Made by a program: the position numbers and the translations under genes
The notes under the pieces: generated by a model
What the model saw: the letters and a program-made list of their open reading frames with translations, nothing else
What the model was told of the DNA's origin: nothing
The model's database searches: none
Shown: positions 44,140 through 57,244 of the stretch, one piece after another
Layout of the letters: every line of letters starts with the position of its first letter
Numbering within the stretch: position 1 is the first letter of the stretch
DNA from: Fallopia convolvulus
Taxonomy: Eukaryota; Streptophyta; Magnoliopsida; Caryophyllales; Polygonaceae
Assembly: GCA_964016875.1 (NCBI GenBank)
Contig: OZ024720.1
Coordinates: 41,507,106 to 41,571,105, forward strand
Direction: 5' to 3'
Length of the DNA: 64,000 bases

Positions 44140-45418
44140 ACACATTAGATTTGATAGAGAAGGTGGTTAAAATTCGAGAGTACATGATACTTGCGCAGAA
44201 TTCTTAGCAATCTTATGCAGATAAAAGGAGATGGCCATAAAAATGTGAGATAGGAGTACATGTGTAGTAAAAGCGGTTGCCTACTTTTGAAGTTATTGGT
44301 TTGGGGTGAAAATAAAGTTGAGTCCTTGATATATCGGATCATGTGAAGTTCTCAACACGGTAGGTGAGGTCGCCTACAAGATAGCATTGCCACCAACCTT
44401 AGATGAAAGCAATTGAAAGACACTTTGATTAGAGCTATGTGAGACCCAAAGCTTCACATAAGGTTCATGAAAGAGTAAGGGTTGTTATACCATGACCGAG
44501 GGTAAGGAAAACTAGAGTGGAGTTGAAATTTCCTCAGGACTTCAAACACCAAGAGTTTCCAAAGGAAGATGTAAATAGGCTAGGGTCACAACAGTGGAGC
44601 ACATTGTTGGAAACTTACACCAAATGGTTTAGGATAAGGAGAATAGTAAGTCAAAATGAGAAAGGGAGATGTAAGGAAATGGATCCAATTGTAGTCGATC
44701 GTATGGATGTATGGCTATGTTAGTAGGGACATTTGAGATTTGCAAGTTTATTGATTGTGAAAGGGATATTCATAACATATACCTTGTAGAAGGAGATCAG
44801 ACCTAGTAGTAAGACTAATCAGGACATAAGGATCAAGCAAATGACTTTATGAGTCAATTAGACAAGGATGATGGTGAGGAAAAATTGATCCAAGGGGAGT
44901 TAGGGATATTATCCTGGAGGTAAGGAGAAGTTAGCCTATTAACATGAGTTGTATGGTTCAATGTGATGTATACCAGTTAGTTGAGACAAATCCTTCAAGA
45001 GTCTTGTAGTGCAGGCCTTTCCTAGATAGCTAAGTCAAATGAGCATAGGAATATATCTTCATGAAGAAAGTTGTAGAGTAAGGAAATATCGTTGGTATTG
45101 ATTCAGTGGTCTCAACGAAGAGTTGAGAAGGCCACTTGGGAGACTGAGATGAGAATAAGATAAAGCTATTCAGAGATGTAATCGAGTTTAGTTAAGACCT
45201 TTAAGAATAGAAGATAGAAGTGTGTGAGAACCTAGCTTGTGGATGGTAACTAACTGTTTGTTTTGTTTGACTTGATTTTGTGTGCTTCACTTGTTTGATA
45301 GTTGTTGCTTATGATGTATGTGTTGTTTGACACGTGTGAAGGATTTTAAGTAGTGTTATGAATTATTTTTCTTTATTTCATGAAGGTTTGAGACGAAAAT
45401 TTCTTTAAGTGGGTAGGA
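44140..45418 (+). pseudogene. C-terminal pol remnant of Tekay/Del-like T1
   Basis: 44140-44144 ACACA is the B target duplication. Then LIEKVVKIREYMILAQNS, QSYADKRR and GEVAYKIALPPTLDES match the integrase C-terminal region of Tekay-like chromoviruses. Near 45110-45170 the reading VEKATWETEMRIR matches the chromodomain end. The text between and after is not recognisable. GGGTAGGA before 45419 is PPT-like. Confidence 0.6.
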
Positions 45419-48120
45419 TGTAATACTCAGAATAATTTTGATATTTTAATGTTCCTCGAATTTCGTGTTGGGATTGCTTAGCTCTTAAGTAATCTCGGGG
45501 AGAACCTAAAAAATATATTCTTGGAAAAGCGTGCTCGACTTAAGTGATATTTGGATGTAAATGAGTAATTTTGACGTGTCTCAAAAACGTGTCCAAGTTA
45601 CTTCGCATGTAAGAAAGCTCGGATAAGTTTTTTCCTTAGTTGTGAGAAAGCTTGTATACATAATAAAACAAGGTTTAAAACATTGGATGTCGTGAAGTCT
45701 ATCTAGCTTCATCACATCGGATGGCGTGAAGTCTATCTAGCTTCATCAAATTTGATGGTGTGAATTCTATCTATCCTCATCACTTTGGAAAGTGTGATGT
45801 TATCTAGTATGATCAAAAGGTGACATAAAAGTCAATTTTGGTAGGCTTGTCTCATATCATCAAAAGGAGGATTCAAAAGTCAGTTTTGGTAGGCTTGTCT
45901 CGTATCATCAAAAGGAGGATTCAAATGTCAATTTTGGTAGGCTTATCTAATATCATCAATGGACGATTCAAAAGTCAATTTTTGTAGGCTAAGAAGCCTC
46001 CCTCTCATTCCATTCTCTTCCTCCTCCATTTGAACTCCTTCTTCCATTCTTCTTCATCTCCCACGCACTTCTTCAATTTCTCTCCATTTTCATGCTTCAA
46101 AAATCAAAATACAATCATTTTGTTGAACCTTGGCCATCCTAGATATTTATAAAGTTGATACCTTGCTCCTTAGATAGTTAAAAGTTCAAGTTTCAAGCTT
46201 GGAGACAACTAAACAACCATCTTGCACTCTTTGCGGTGTAAGTTCCATAAAAGGGTATGAGCTCCATCTTCTTATGTTCTCTCTTCCATTTATGAACTTT
46301 ATAAGTCGTAATAGGTTAGGATTGAGAAGAAATTATGGGTGGGTCGAACTTGATGGACGAAGAAGGTTTGAAGGGAAGATGTTTAGGATGATGAAAATGA
46401 TGTTTTCATGGACTGGTTTTGGTAAAAAGATATTGGAGGGTTGTTCAACCTAAGTTAAGTGAATTTTAGGATTGTTTGTGGGCTGTTTATGAATTGTTTT
46501 AGGTGATTAATAAGGCATCTTGAGCTTTAGATGAAGATTTATATGTTAATAAATTGTAAGAAGCAAAGGTGTGTGAATCATGGGATTTGTGGTGTATTTG
46601 GAATTTCAGTGGCTGAGATGGTAAAGTAAGTTGGCTGATTTTTATGGAAAGAAGTGTTAAGATGTAGTTTAGGAAGTTATGAATGAATGGTATAAAGCTA
46701 AGTTGGGAATTGCACTTAATAATGTGAAGACGTTTAAGGTAAGAAAAAGGAAGAGAAGTGTGTTGTTAAAGTATCTTACAAGGTTGTTTTTGTAGGTTTT
46801 CATAGGTTGAATTAGAATGGTTTTGGTAAGGTGTTGATGGTTGAGTTGAAGGTTATGGTTTTGTAAAGTTTGGAGTTTAGTGGGTTAAGTCTTTTCCTTG
46901 GAGCTTTAACTCGAATCGTTAGACTCTGTTTCTTATAAGTATTATTCTTAGTCCTAGGTAACTAGCTTGACAAGTTAGTTTTGATATCGTTGGAAATCAT
47001 TCGTTTGAGGTAAGCCGCTTATACGTACTTAGTTATCAGTGTTGATATGTGCTGGATGTGTAGATATGATGTGTAGAGCCTTATTTTGGGATTCATCCCC
47101 TTATCTTATTAAACATCTATGTGTGAGTAAATCGATATTTTGAAAATTCACTACTAGATGATTAATATGCCGTATGTTATTACATTTCTGAAATTTGGAA
47201 TCTACAAGTATGATGATGTCTATGGGATGATCGGTAAGGAGGGAGACATCCCTGGCTTAGTCATATGGCATGGAGAGCCCTTTCAAAATTATAATAAAAA
47301 TATTTTGGCTAGTGCTCCCGATGAGGCTTGACCAGGGGTAAGAAGGTGAATGATGAGGGTGTGGGTGGTTCGGATAAACGGTGGAGGCCGTTGTCCACTA
47401 CACTGTATAAGGTTGGAGGATGCAATGCTTGTTAAATAAATGATATTGCTGAATGAGAATTGATAAGTTGTGTTTGAACTATTATTGAGGTGGAATGCGA
47501 TTGAGGTGATACTAAGGTGAAATGATGCACTATTATTATTACGTATTGTATTACTATAATTATTATTATTACGTGCTTTACGAATATAAGTTGTTGAGTG
47601 TGTTATTTGCCTTCATTAATATTGTATATTAAATGCTATATTATTACTATCTTGGTTACAAATTATTAAATTGATTTTGCTGCTACATGTGGTGTTTACT
47701 ATTTAGTGCATATTGGAGTTGGTAGCTGACCCCTCGAAGACTTGTTTTTCAGGTTCAGGTAAGAACATGAGACTCATGATGGAACCTCAGCAAAATGACA
47801 AGTGTCATTAGGATTGGGTTCAATTGGATGAAATGATGGATACTTATCTTGTATATTATGTATAATGTTTACTTTTGTTGAGGAAAGGATAGTATGAGGT
47901 AATAAATTGTTCACAAATAGTGTTGTAGTTTATGTCAATTGGGAATTCATGCATGTTTTCTATACATTGATTTTATAAATATAGGTTGGATGTTTTCTTT
48001 GTATTTTTTCGTCGTGCCCGAGTTGTAAGATCCGCGTGAACTCGTTGTTAGGTTAGCTCATGTGGACCCATGTGTGGTCTACTACCGAGTAGTGCCCCGG
48101 TATAAAGTCGGGGTGTTACA
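45419..48120 (+). mobile_element. T1 LTR, 2.7 kb
   Basis: TGTAATACTC to GGGGTGTTACA. It has pol remnants on its left and a PBS on its right, so it is shared by two tandem T1 copies. It contains short tandem arrays (45665-45990). Confidence 0.82.
45665..45990. repeat. two tandem arrays in the T1 LTR
   Basis: First about three ~38-bp units around GTGAAGTCTATCTAGCTTCA, then four 48-bp units starting at 45811 (ATCAAAAGGAGGATTCAAAA core). Confidence 0.85.
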
Positions 48121-48123
48121 AGT

Positions 48124-48136
48124 TGGTATCAGAGCC
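48124..48136 (+). other. T1 PBS, initiator tRNA-Met
   Basis: TGGTATCAGAGCC, three bases after the LTR. Confidence 0.88.
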
Positions 48137-49357
48137 AGGTTGACAACAAGGGCACATGGAACTAACCAACAAGTGTGATCGAGGTCCAACTTAAAATAAA
48201 AACTGGCCAGTGATTTTAAAGTTTTTTTAATGAGTAGTCATATTGCATCTATGTGGGTAAATGACATGCCACGACTTTGCCGCCATCAGCCGAGGATTTC
48301 ATGTAGAATAGTAAGTAAATTTTCTAACCTTAGTTAAAATTAGATTATAAATCGTGAGAATTTCGTTTGGAGATAGCTCCATAGACTAGAGCTAAAGTAG
48401 ATAAAGAAGGTAAAAGAGGAACCATGGTTAAGACCATGGTAGGGGCCAAGTTGAGGATAAAAGAGGGACTCGTGCTGTTGGAGGACCACAAAATGTTTCT
48501 TTCCAGAAGAGTAATATGTTGGTGGTGTGTTTTCTAATGGATATTTGGTATTGTTTTGATAGATGATCAAGTGTTTGAACCTAATAAAAGTAAAGGAAGT
48601 GGTTAAAATAGGAGGAGTAAGGTAATTCTAGAGTGAATTCTGCTTAAGCACTTAAGATTCAAGACTGATGGTGATTGTATTTGAGATAAGAATGATCATT
48701 GAAGATGAATGATGTTCGACTTGGGAAAACTTGAGCATTGTTTTAGGAAATGAACTAAGAATGCATAGTGGAGAATAGGAAGAGAAGTAATTAAACTTCT
48801 TTGAAATTGATTATAGGAAGAGTATGAGGTATGATTGGGTCAAAGAATTAACAAGTTGAGCTATACAATGATTGCATACATGGATAACAAGATTGAGGAA
48901 ATGTGAGTGTCAATTTTGATGTCATATACCGCAAAGTCGTTTAAGGGAAGGTAGAAGAGGAAGGACGGGTATGGTATAGGGTATGAACTAGCACTGGAAA
49001 CATCTTTGTCAAAGTGGTTAACTAACAAGTTGGGAAAACTTTACAAATATATCAATAAAGGAATGACATTATGTATGCTAATGTGGGGAGTGTAAGATGG
49101 AAAACTCTAGGATAAAGATGCTTCTATTGTAGTAGGAGTTTGGGGACTAGTAGTGGCGCATAGTTTCCAATACCATTAGATATTGATGCTGTTATTCGAG
49201 CCATCTGGGTGGGATTTCTTCTAGATTTGAGGGGCACGAGAATTTTGCCTAATCAAAATGTTGTTGCGGGGTATCTAAGTTATTTTGGGAATTGCAGATG
49301 CAACCAAGATCGAAGTTAGTTGACTGTATGTCAGAGAAGTAGGGTCAAAGGAGTTAG
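48137..49357 (+). other. T1 5' internal region, decayed
   Basis: Expected place of gag. I could not recognise a reading frame; stops are frequent in all frames. Confidence 0.5.
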
Positions 49358-50423
49358 TGATAAGCGTGAAATTGTTGTGCAAATCAAGGCTATGCAAAAG
49401 AGTCCTAACAGACCTAAATATTGTAGTCTTAGGAAAGTAAGGGTCGAATCCACATGGAGGTAGGTTTATCTTTTTATGTGAATTTTATGACAATTAAAGT
49501 AAAAGGGGTTGATAAAGTAAATTAAGTAAAAAGCGTGCAAAACTAATAAAGCAATAAAGTTTGGGTTTTTTATCAATTTGGGAAACACTTAGTCAACCAG
49601 AGATCCACATTCGTATGACAAGTTGATCATATCACAACCAGATACTATCAATCCTAACTAATTGAATAACCCTGAAACCATCAGGATTCAATTCAAAAGC
49701 AGCATTAAGAATAGGAATATAATCAGGATACAATTCTAACATAAAACAACCAGCTTTTATACTAGAATGCAATTAAACTCTCTTCTGTAATAGACTAGCA
49801 CAACCAGATACTAGTACAATGCAGTTTGCTACTATGAAATAGAGAAACTCAACCAGTAATTTCTCTAGATCCAACAATTGAGATTCGATAACAACAATCA
49901 TAGAAATTGTTGAAATCAATCACATAAACAATTCAATCAAGAGAGTAAAATAATTCCATACATTAAATAAAGAGTAGAAATCTCACAGCTGAAAGTCACA
50001 CAAAGGCTTCAAACTGTCTGACTAAGCAAAAGGTCTTAGTTCTCCATGAAAGGCTAAAACTCCGAAAGAAAAATAATAAATAGATGATGAATGAGAGATG
50101 CAACTCTCATAACCTAATATATAAACTAGGTCTAAAAAGCCTATCCAAAAATAGATAAAACACGGAATAAAGCTGACATAGAAGAGCCAATCACAATATA
50201 ACACGTGGCGCACAAGAGGCTTCGCTGACCGTCAGAGGCGACGGTCGCCGCCAACATCAGAACGCCGATCTTCATCTTCTCTTCAATCCAGTTTTAAAAC
50301 TCCAATAATATGCATCTTCGGGTCTTTCTTCTCCTAGCTGAAAATAGTCTTCTAAACCACCTAAAATCACCATAAATATATACTAAAACTCCTCCCAAAT
50401 ACACAATATAACTGTGTATATCA
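49358..50423 (-). mobile_element. family B solo LTR (B2)
   Basis: TGATAAGCG to GTATATCA, 1066 bp, with no B internal sequence on either side and flanks GTTAG and ATTAG (4 of 5 match). The GC motif is a variant, AGGCGACGGTCGCCGCC (50236-50252). Confidence 0.75.
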
Positions 50424-51594
50424 ATTAGGTTAGTAATGAGTGTGGCAAAGACTGCCAAGTTGTGCAATGATGGATATATGGGGTACTTGTGATTCGCCTT
50501 TCAAGAGGACAAGGAAAGACTAAACATCCATAATACACTTGATTTTTGTAAGTTGCAAATGTTATTCCGGGATTACCACCTTAGAGTGGGGTAGATTATA
50601 GTAGTGAATTAGAGTTGGATAGGAGACAAATATAGAAAGTTATGAATAGTATAGTCTCGGGGAAGGATATTTTCCTATGATTGTGTACAAATTACCGAGA
50701 GTTGAATTAATTGATTATTGTGAACAGAAACTCATTTTCCTATATGGATGACTTGTTTGACTAATTACAAAGAGCCATGGTGTTTTCATAATGGATTTGA
50801 TATCAAGTTATCACTAGTTGAAAAAAAGGGGGACATTTATAAGATGACGTTTTGAGCAAGATATGACCATTATAGATGTGTAATGATGTCGTTTGGATTG
50901 ACTAATGCCCTTATAGTGTTTATGGAGTGATGAATTGGGTGTTCATTGACTACTTGGTTAGGTTCATGGTGGTTTGAATTGATGACAATCTGATTTACTC
51001 TCAGAATAAAAAGGAGCATTTATTGCATTTCAAACTATTATAAGAAGTATTGACACAACAATGATTATTTGCAAACTGATCTAAGTAGGATTTATGATAA
51101 TCAGAAGTTACTTTACTAGGACATGTCGTGACCACAGAAGGAGTTAAAGTGGACCCCTTGATGATTGAAGTTAATTTGCAAAAAAAAAACAATAATATAG
51201 TGATGTCTCAAGGGTAGGGCTCAATTGTGTGGTGATGCAGATAGATTATAAAAGTTGTAAGTATATCTTTATGCAGTATGAACTGAGTATGAGACAGCAA
51301 CGATGGCTTGAGCTATAGAGGATTATAATTTAGAGATCCTTTATCATCCTAGAAAAGAGGATGTGATCATTTATGCTCTTAGTATGAAGACATTTTAAGA
51401 ATGTATTTTAATTTATGTGATTGTGCAATCAGAGTTATGGGAATGAACTAATGAGGTATGGGATTAAGGTGCAGATTCAATGATATTAAAGTAGATTGAG
51501 TTTTGTGGAAGTGTTAGTCAGCCTTACTAGAGAAAATAAGGTAGAAGTATGAGATATGCCTAATATGCAAAATTTTAGATAGAGGTTGAGTCGT

Positions 51595-51649
<55 letters not shown>

Positions 51650-52405
51650 ATTTTTCAGAATGAGTTGATGGCACTTTGTGATTTAATGGTCGAACCTGTG
51701 TGCCTTGAGAGGAGGAATTGAGAAATAAGATTTTTCAGAAAGCACATGTTACATTATCCTCTATCAAACCTAAAGCAAGTATAACTTACATGGATTTAAT
51801 GCTACATTATTAGTGGAATGACATGAAGTCAGAATATATTTAGAATTGTGGCTAAGTGTTAAGTTTTTGATAGTGAGATCAAGCCCAAAGGTCAAGTCAA
51901 CATTCCAGAATCGAGGTGAGGAAATATCTCCATGAATTTTTGTCATTGGGTTAAAGACTAGCAAGGTTTAAGACGTTGTTTGAGTTGTTATGGATAGATG
52001 GATTGAGATTGCCTGTTTATTGTCAATTAAAGGGATTTAGCTAGTATACAAGATAGTAGAAGTTTTTCTAAACCGGATTATAAGATTGTTTGAGGTACCT
52101 AAAATGAATGTATTGTATTGTGAGGAATATATTATTTCTAGATGTTGGAAGCATAGGCATGAAGCAATGGAAATGGTTTTGCACTTAAGGTCAGCATATC
52201 ATCCGCAGACTAATTGTTACACTACAAGGAGATTCAGATTACAAAGGATATATTAAGATCTTATGTGTTGGAGTGGTAACGTAAATGGTTTGTTACTTGG
52301 AAATTGGTAGAACATGCTGACCATAATTATTGGTAATCCTTGATGGTGCCGTATGAGGTTTTGTATGGCCACATGTGTAGAATGTCAATGTATTGAGATG
52401 ACACA
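50424..52405 (+). pseudogene. T1 pol remnant: RT, RNase H, integrase
   Basis: RT words include MDDLFD, RFMVV*IDDNLIYSQNKKEH and TLLGHVVTTEGVKVDP (50690-51180). RNase H end: DYNLEILYHPRKEDV (51320-51365). Integrase: FEVPKMNVLY, SAYHPQTN and PYEVLYG (52080-52380). Numerous stops; a (TA)n tract lies between. It ends at ACACA (52401-52405) where the B 3' LTR begins. Confidence 0.75.
51598..51647. repeat. (TA)n microsatellite
   Basis: About 24 TA units. Confidence 0.98.
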
Positions 52406-52436
52406 TGATAACAGTGAAATGGTTGTGCAAATCACG

Positions 52437-54273
52437 TGTAACATCCCCGACCAAAGTGCATACGTAATTTTACATTCATATAAGAGTGATAGCATATGCA
52501 TAGAATATCGACATGATATATAATGAATTTTTAAAAGTAATATTTATTTTCGAATTAAGTATATTATATTTTAAAAAGTTTGTTAAGAAAAAGTTAATAA
52601 TTATTTCAGGGTAAAGTTTGCAGTAAAGGAGATTTGAGGGTGAAAAACGGAATTTTTCTAAAATTAGGCCGACTTTCTTATTGATTGTGTCGACATGCTC
52701 TTGTTACTTTATATACACATGAGATCTTAAATTCTTCTTCATGAAGGAAACCACAGAGAGAGAGAGTTGGAGACAATTAAAAAAAAGAAAAGTATTAGAT
52801 TTCGGTTGTTTTGGTTGCTACTGGTACAAGATTTCTTCTATCGGGTTTTAGTCTTGAAGTACAAGCGTGGTTTGGTAAGTTTTTAATTAGTTAATGATTT
52901 ATCTGGATTTTTCTAATTTTTCCAGATCTAGATCTACAGTTGCTTTTGATTTGAAAATCAGTTGATTTATAGTTCTCAAAGGGTGTTTTCGATATCGGAT
53001 TCGTAAAAGATTTCAGAGTGATTTTAGGGTTTCTCTTTATAATGATATTAGGAGCCATTTGATCAAGTTTTTCAGAAAGGTTTGAACTAGAAAAATGTTC
53101 TTCTATATATATATATATATAGTTTATTGTTGTCAAGTTTTAAAGGATTTGGAAAGATGCACAAGAAGTTGTAATGCATTCTGGCATTTTATTGCATTTG
53201 GGGTTAGAGTTTATAAGAGTAAATAGCATAATTTGCATTGGGTTACATATAGGAGCACTGATCATAGATCGTGGTCAAGAACAAGGGGGAGAAATATAGT
53301 ATCTATCCTAAACATGTGATTATAGACCAGAGATTCAATCCTATGTGCTATATGTGTCATATATATATATATGAGCTATATGGATATATGTGCTTTATGG
53401 ATATATGTTCTATATGAGCTATATGTATATATGTGCTATATGAGTTATATGGATAGATGTGATAGCTCTAAAATTTCCAGAGTTGTTTGCACAAAAGGTA
53501 TGTTAACAGATGGCATATGATATAGGGTTACATGATGCACTTGATTGCATACACATTGCAATGAGATTAAAAGGACCTGGGACTGTCTTGCCCTGAATTT
53601 GTATACAGAGGAGACCTACGGGTCATACATGAGGCCTAAGATGCCTAAGAGATGGTAAATGAGCAAATGAGGCCTAAGATGCCTAAATGTCGGTAATGGA
53701 AAAAAAAGGTTGGTATATGGAAAAAAAAAAGGAAAAGTTGGTAATGGAAAAGAGTTGGTAATGGAAACCCGGGGCAAATTCAGGCTTGAACAATTCACAG
53801 AATAATATATCGGATACATCGGCATTTGCATTTGCGTAGTAAATTTCTATATGACATGTATAATATGTAGGAATATGTATACTGACCAATTGTTTGACTC
53901 TGTGTAAAATAATTGATGCTGGTTTATATTCACTGAGTATGCGACTCACGTAAATCGCAAAATAATTTTTCAGGTTCAGCTAGTTCTTATTGACGTGTGT
54001 TCTTTTAGAGGTCACATTCATACAGGTCGGCCGGTTGAAGCTTAATGCAACCTTCTCCTCCTCATTTTGCATCTTAGACATATGGTTTGTAATATAAGTT
54101 AGACTGACAGATGTTTTAGTATGAGAAGTAACGACATAGATGTGTGTGTGCAACCTTTTATGGTTGTTAATGTCTATTATGTGGTGACGTGAATAGTTGG
54201 TATTTGTCTCTTATATGTTTTTATAAGAGATAAGTTTTACATAGTAAACGTCATAGGATGTAAGGGTATCATA
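52437..54273 (+). mobile_element. T2 first LTR
   Basis: Starts TGTAACATCCCCGACC; the end AGGGTATCATA is a decayed AGGGTGTCACA. TATA-like TTTATATACAC near 52712. Short AT-rich repeats at 53350-53460 and GGCCTAAGATGCCTAA repeats at about 53628-53690. Confidence 0.82.
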
Positions 54274-54283
54274 GCTAGTTTTT

Positions 54284-54297
54284 TGTATCAGAGCAGG
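54284..54297 (+). other. T2 PBS, decayed
   Basis: TTGTATCAGAGCAGG in place of TGGTATCAGAGC. Confidence 0.6.
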
Positions 54298-54819
54298 GAT
54301 ATGATTCTTTATGGGCATTATGCATTCTGCATTCCTAAGCATATGTAATTGACATTAGAATTGCATTCATGAGCATGATGCATAATGGAGAGAAGGTTCA
54401 GCCGTTCCAGTCAGTCTATAAGAGCATCTCATACAGCATTACATGAACTTACATTTTATACACATGGACCATTAGAACAAAAAGTACAAAGGAAATGGTA
54501 AAGGTACGTATAGTATATCGAAATTGTATAATACGAGTGGATACAGTATAGTTACCAGTTGATCTGATCTTGTTATTTCTGCATGAGTTTGATGTTATAT
54601 TGGATGTGATTGGTTGTCAAGACACCATACTAAAGTGGATTGTTATACCAAAGAAGTAGTGATAGACTTGCCTGAGAAATCTAGAGTGATTTTTTTTATG
54701 GTGATAGACAAATGGTACCCAGTTGCTTAATATCTGCAACAGTCGCTTTTCGCATAATCAGAGATGGATGTGAGGCATATCTGGCCCATTTTATAGACTG
54801 TACAGTTGAATGTGATGAG

Positions 54820-56574
54820 GTTGAAGGTATTTAGTTGTTAAAGATTTTCCTGATGTGTTTCCAAAGCATCTTCCTGGATTGCCACTTGATAGAGAGATAA
54901 AGTTTACTATGAAATTAATGTCAGATACTACATCGATTTTTATTCTTCCATATTGGATGGCTCTTCTAGAGTAACAGGAACTGAAGAAACAGTTACAGGA
55001 TTTGTTGGACAAAGTATTAATTAGGGCTAGTGTGATTACAGAAAGTTGAATCAGGTGACAATGAAGAACAAATATCTATTCTCAAGAATAGATGATTTAT
55101 TTGATCAACTTCAGTGTGCAAAGGTATTTTCGAAGATAGACATCCGATCAGGATATCATCAGTTAAATATAGCTAAAGATGACATTATCAAGACAGCATT
55201 CAAAACTCGATATGGGCATTATGAGTTTCTAGTAATTCTATTTGGTTTGACTAATGCACCAGTACAATTTATGGCTTTGATGAACAAGGTATTTCAATCT
55301 TTTCTAGACAGATTTGTGATCGTTTTTATTAATGATTTATTGGTATATTCACGAAGTAAAGAGGAGCATGCTGATCATTTCTCTACCGTGCTACTAGTCT
55401 TGAGGGAAAACAGTTGTTTGCTAAACTGAGTAAGTGTGAATTCTGGTTGGATCATATGGTATTTTTAGGACATATAGTATCTTGAAGATGTATAGAGGAT
55501 TGATTCTAAAAAGTTTGAAGCAGTGGTAAACTGGAAAGCATCAACTACAGTTACAAAAGTTCATATCTTTCTTAGTATGGTTGGATACTACAGACTATTA
55601 GTGGAAGGATTCTCTATTGTAGTTGCACCACTTACTAAATTGCTATGAAAGAATACTTCATTCCATTGGTATTTTGCGTGCCAACAGGGCGTTAATGAGT
55701 TAAAGCACTAACAGACTACAACAGCAATGCTGACAATTCTTACAGGTACAAGAAGTTTTGTAGTTTACACTGATGTTTCATATCATGGTCTTATCTTAAT
55801 CCTGGATGGAAAGTAATTGCCTATGCATCGCGACAGTTACGACCAGATGAGGTTTCTTATCTTGTACATGATTTAGAGCTGGCAATAATAGTATTTTCTC
55901 TAAATGTTTGGCGACATTATCAATATAGAGAAACATTCCAGATCTCTACAGATCATTAGAGTTTGAAATATTTGATGAGCCAGAAGACAGAGGTGCTAGA
56001 TAGAACTACTGAAAGATTATGATTGTACAATTAAGTATCATTCAAGAAAGGCCAATGTTATAGCAGAATGATTTCATTGTCAGATTTGATTGCTTTGCGA
56101 GGTCTAAATGCTAGATTACTATTTGACACAGATAGAGTATTGATTTCTACTTTTGAGATTTGGCTAGTGTTGAGACAGACAACTAAAGATGCACAAGTAT
56201 GAGATGGAAACTTGGCAGAAATTATAGAACTTGTTCGACAAGGTAGAGATACGCCATTTGACATTCAGGATGACACATTGATGTTTGGCTCAGATTCATA
56301 ATGTTTTTCATGTTAGTATGTTGCCACAGTATTGATCTGATTCATCACATGTGTTAAAAGATTCAGGATTACAACTTGCAGAAAATCTCAGCTACATAGA
56401 GGACCGATCCTGATAGCAGATTACAGAATCACACAGTTACAAAGATAGATTCTGAAAGTAGTTTAGAAAAATTATGGTATAGAGGAGACAAATTGTGAAA
56501 CTAAGAATAAGATGAGAAAGGTATAAGAAGAGATAGCGAATTTTGAGGACACAATTCTTATAGAGGGGGATGAT
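54820..56574 (+). pseudogene. T2 pol remnant lacking the integrase core
   Basis: RT in the open frame 55046-55429: RIDDLFDQLQ, KIDIRSGYHQL, FGLTNAPVQF and VFINDLLVYS; the catalytic IDD has become IND. RNase H words VVYTDVSYHG and ELAIIVFSL-like text follow in broken frames to about 56060. Then the text passes to the polyprotein end (HNVFHVSMLPQY, LAENLSY, about 56290-56390), so the integrase core is missing. Gag is not visible between 54298 and 54820. The PPT AGAGGGGGATGAT lies before 56575. Confidence 0.75.
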
Positions 56575-56889
56575 TGTAACATCCCCGACCAAAGTGCATA
56601 CATCATTTGGCATTCATATAAGAGTGATAGCATATGCATAGAATATCGACATGATATATAGTGAATTTTTAAAAGTAATATTTATTTTCGAATTAGGTTT
56701 ATTATATTTAAAAAAAACTTTAAGAAAAAGTTAATTATAATTATTTTAGGGTAAAGTTTGCAGTAAAGGAGAATTGAGGGTGAAAAACGAAATTTTTCTA
56801 AAATTAGGCCGACTTTCTTATTGATTGTGCCGACATGCTCTTGTTGCTTTAAATACACATGAGATCTAAAATTCTTCTTCATGAAGGAA

Positions 56890-56930
<41 letters not shown>

Positions 56931-57244
56931 GGACACAATTAAAAAAAGAAGAAAAGTATTAGATTGCGGTTGTTTTTTGTTGGATCTGGTACAAGATTTC
57001 TTCTATCGGGTTTTAATCTTGAAGTACAAGGGTGGTTTGGTAAGTTTTTAATTAGTTAATGGTTTATCTGGATTTTCCTAATTTTTCCAAATCTAGATCT
57101 ACAGTTGCTTTTGATTTGAAAATTAGTCGATTTATAGTTCTCAAAGGGTGTTTTCGATATCGGATTTATATTCGGTAAAAGATTTCAGAGTGATTTTTGG
57201 GTTTCTCTTTGTAATTATATTAGGGAGCCCTTTGATCAAGTTTT
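56575..57244 (+). mobile_element. T2 truncated LTR
   Basis: Starts like the first LTR, breaks off after TGATCAAGTTTT. Contains a (GA)n tract at about 56893-56929. Confidence 0.8.

Noticed and set aside
44517..44723. 68-codon plus-strand frame in the T1 3' internal part
   Set aside because: It has no recognisable domain; surrounding sequence is decayed pol with many stops.
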